Positions 25,994 to 28,002 of a DNA stretch of 28,002 bases are shown here, piece by piece (position 1 is the stretch's first letter; each line of letters starts with the position of its first letter). The translations under genes and the position numbers were made by a program. The notes beneath the pieces are model-generated. The model was not told the DNA's origin. It did no database searches and saw only the letters and a list, made by a program, of their open reading frames with translations. The stretch is from CBDUQN01 sp965369375. Its GTDB lineage: Bacteria > Krumholzibacteriota > Krumholzibacteriia > Krumholzibacteriales > Krumholzibacteriaceae. The stretch is from assembly GCA_965369375.1 (NCBI GenBank), contig CBDUQN010000038.1, forward strand, positions 1 through 28,002, given 5' to 3'.

Positions 25994-26665
25994 ATGAAAT
26001 GGACTCGATCCGTTGCCATTTGTCTGGTACTCGTGATGGCTATGGCTTCGTTGTTGTCGGGTGCCGACGGGCAGGCGGAGGAAGGCGGCATGAAGTCGCT
26101 CGGCGCAAAGACGATCGCACCCCCCGTACCCGTCTGGATAATCGGAACGTACGATAAGGATAGCAAACCGAACATAATGACGGCATCATGGGTCGGCATC
26201 TGTTGCTCCAATCCGCCGTGCGTAACGATCTCGCTTCGGGATTCGCGGCATTCGTATCAAAACCTCTTGGGGACAGGCGCATTCACGGTGAATATTCCAT
26301 CGGTCGAGCACGCCGATGTCGCGGCATACGTCGGCACGGTATCAGGGAGAGACAGGGACAAGTTCGCGGACTGCGGCCTCACGCCGGTGCCGGGCACACT
26401 CGTGAACGCTCCGTATATCAAGGAATTCCCGATCGTGCTCGAATGCCAGATGATCAGGACAATGCCGCTCGGTTCGCATACGATGTTCATCGGCGAGATA
26501 AAGGATGTAAAGGTGAATCCGGCGATCCTCAACGAGGGCGGTTCGCCCACCCTCGAAAAACTCAAGCCGTTCATCTTCTGCTCGGGCGATCGGGGATTTT
26601 ACGGGATTTCGGAATACATGGGGAGCATCCTGGGGCTGGCCGGCAGGATCAAGCCCAAGGAATAA
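25994..26665 (+). CDS. Flavoredoxin-type flavin reductase with signal peptide
   Basis: 223 residues from ATG 25994 with AAGGAGG (25981-25987) 6 nt upstream. The first 24 residues are a signal peptide (basic MKWTR, hydrophobic VAICLVLVMAMASLL, SGADG). From residue 33 it is a flavin-reductase-like FMN-binding split barrel (MKSLGAKTIAPPVPVWIIGTYD-type opening, then TASWVG and SLRDSRHSY). Typical flavoredoxins begin at that internal Met, which here has its own GGAGG 8 nt upstream (26077-26081). Both an exported and a cytosolic form are thus possible. It probably transfers electrons with FMN; partner unknown. Divergent from the SelW-like gene. Confidence 0.85.
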   Translation: MKWTRSVAICLVLVMAMASLLSGADGQAEEGGMKSLGAKTIAPPVPVWIIGTYDKDSKPNIMTASWVGICCSNPPCVTISLRDSRHSYQNLLGTGAFTVNIPSVEHADVAAYVGTVSGRDRDKFADCGLTPVPGTLVNAPYIKEFPIVLECQMIRTMPLGSHTMFIGEIKDVKVNPAILNEGGSPTLEKLKPFIFCSGDRGFYGISEYMGSILGLAGRIKPKE

Positions 26666-26749
26666 CGAATGCCCGGTTCGAGGGAGTCTCCGGCGTTCCG
26701 CCCATGGCTATCTTGGATATTGATTGGAATCCAGGTGAATGAGAACGCC

Positions 26750-26767
26750 GTGCCTCATGCGGGGCAC
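26750..26767 (-). terminator. Hairpin directly after the beta-helix gene stop
   Basis: GTGCCTC-ATGC-GGGGCAC can fold into a 7-bp stem (one G-U pair) with a 4-nt loop. It abuts the stop codon at 26768-26770 and lies in the convergent gap with the flavin reductase gene. No T-run follows in either direction, so terminator function is uncertain. Confidence 0.3.
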
Positions 26768-27981
26768 CTATCTCAGGAGCACCATCTTTCTGGTCTCGGT
26801 GAATGATCCCGCCGTGAGGCGATAGAAGTAGACGCTGCTTGCGACCTCATTGCCGCTGCAGTCTCTCCCGTCCCACATTTCCTCGTACCGTCCCAGGCTC
26901 ATACTTCTTCTCGACGAGCACGTGCACGAGGCGTCCCGTAACATCGTATATGCGCACGCGCACATCGGCCGGCTCGCTGATATCGAAGGCGATCCTCGCG
27001 GCGGCGTTGAACGGATTGGGGTAGCTCTGGTAGAGACGGTTTGCCGTTGGCGGCGGTGGGATGATTGCTTCACAGGCCGTTCCGTGGGCGCCGACGAGAC
27101 CGCAGCCCCCGCTGTAATCCTCTGCGCATGGGGAATTCTCATGAAGATGGTAGTTCATTTCGATGGTATCGCAGAAGAGGGGATCGAGCGAGAAATTGCC
27201 GTTTGCACCCTCCCGGCCCGCGATGCACCCGACGTAATCACCGCCTGCATTACCGAAGATATCGCAGCAGTGCAGCGAGGTCGTCGCGTCGGATTCGCAG
27301 TGAACCGCGCCGCCCTCTGTGCTGAAAGCGATGATCGAGTTGTAGATATCGGGATTCGCTCCGGCGCGGCTGTAGATCCCGGCGCCGTAAGGCGCGGCGT
27401 TCTGACTGAAAGTGCAGTTGTATATAGCGGGACTGCTTGCGGAGAAATTATTGAGCATCCCGGCACCCCAATGCTCTGCCGAGTTTCTGGCGAAGGCGCA
27501 TTTGATAATGTCCGGCGCGCTCTCATCGTTGTACATTCCCCCGCCGCCCCACTGGGCATGATTCGTGAAGAAGACGCAGTTTTCGATCCTTGTCCGGGAA
27601 TCTGCGTTGTTGATGCCGCCTCCGCGCCCAAACGCCGTATTGCCGATAAAACGGCAGTCAGTGAATGTCGCATAGCTCATGAAGGCGCTCACGCCGCCGC
27701 CCAGATTGGCATAGCAGTCGATGATAACCGAGTCGGGATCGCCGCTAATTGATCGAGCGGCCGCCGAAGTCGAGGTCCCAGTTGCCGTCGCCGGTGAATG
27801 TGCCGTCGGCGAGCAGAATCGTGTCGCCGGCTACACTCGCGTCAATCGCGGCCTGAATCGTGGGGAAGTCACCGGTACCGCCTGCCGTGACCAGGTACGT
27901 AGCCGGAAGAACCGGTGATGAAACAAAAAGGAGCGTGAGAGGAATAAGCGTTGCGGTTGCGCGCTTGTTACCCATTTCCAT
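26768..27981 (-). pseudogene. Secreted right-handed beta-helix protein with C-terminal FlgD/sorting-like domain, two frameshifts
   Basis: The gene can be followed across three frames. It starts near ATG 27981 with a signal peptide (LIPLTLLFVSSPVLPA), then parallel beta-helix repeats with GGGINNADSRTRIENC-type rungs, ending with PNPFNAAARI...VRIYDVTGRLV and WDGRDCSGNEVASSVYFYRL...MVLLR, which is the FlgD-Ig/type-A sorting domain of FCB-type bacteria. One extra base near 27747-27750 breaks the frame after DFGGRSIN (repaired: INSGDPDS). An extra base near 26888-26889 breaks it after EPGT (repaired: EPGTYEEMWDG). Both are single-base insertions in short homopolymers (TT, GG), so sequencing error is as likely as real decay. 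The intact protein would be about 400 residues. Confidence 0.75.
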
Positions 27982-28002
27982 CCTCACCCGCTGACTACAA
28001 AT

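Noticed and set aside
26850..27752. 300-codon + strand frame over the beta-helix gene
   Set aside because: The minus strand carries a recognisable beta-helix and sorting domain in spite of the frameshifts; the + frame has none.

Overview
The window looks like an anaerobic, GC-rich bacterium, probably a deep-branching or candidate-phylum lineage of the FCB or Desulfobacterota kind. The evidence is a set of oxygen-sensitive Hdr/Kor iron-sulfur enzymes, a Ser/Thr kinase with a TPR tail, DUF3857/transglutaminase secreted proteins, and a beta-helix secreted protein with a FlgD/sorting-type C-terminal domain. The phylum cannot be fixed from the sequence alone. UGA is the normal stop codon for several genes here (korA, korB, korD, hdrC), yet three genes read through a single in-frame UGA that lies in a known selenocysteine position. 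The organism therefore probably makes selenoproteins.

Layout. 1-5250 holds the end of a TPR protein (+), then a TPR-tailed membrane Ser/Thr kinase and a membrane sulfatase/phosphotransferase-fold protein, both on the minus strand. 5390-9600 holds two exported DUF3857 proteins in tandem (+): the first has an intact transglutaminase triad and the second has lost Cys and His. 9639-20045 is one long minus-strand operon. Read in transcription order it is korD-korA-korB-korC, a double HdrA with Sec, mvhD, an HdrD-like CCG protein, a second HdrA with Sec fused to MvhD, and a 50-residue zinc ribbon. 20455-24030 (+) holds a stand-alone Kor gamma-type protein and a two-headed GlnD/GlnE-like nucleotidyltransferase. 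24073-25445 (-) is an hdrC-hdrB pair. 25565-25807 (-) is a hidden SelW-like (Rdx family) selenoprotein with a CGSU motif. 25994-26665 (+) is a flavoredoxin-type flavin reductase with a signal peptide. 26768-27981 (-) is a beta-helix secreted protein broken by two single-base shifts.

How the genes may work together (inference). The Kor enzyme oxidises a 2-oxoacid and reduces the KorD ferredoxin. Two flavin-bearing HdrA proteins, MvhD modules and CCG-domain HdrB/HdrD proteins are the parts of an electron-bifurcating or confurcating heterodisulfide-reductase-like complex. Their co-transcription suggests that 2-oxoacid oxidation is wired to a disulfide or thiol acceptor. No hydrogenase or formate dehydrogenase is present in the window. 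The most notable observation is that both HdrA genes carry Cys-x-x-Sec, each followed at the same distance by a perfect 7-bp hairpin with a GGUC loop. The two hairpins differ by one compensatory base pair (U-A versus C-G).
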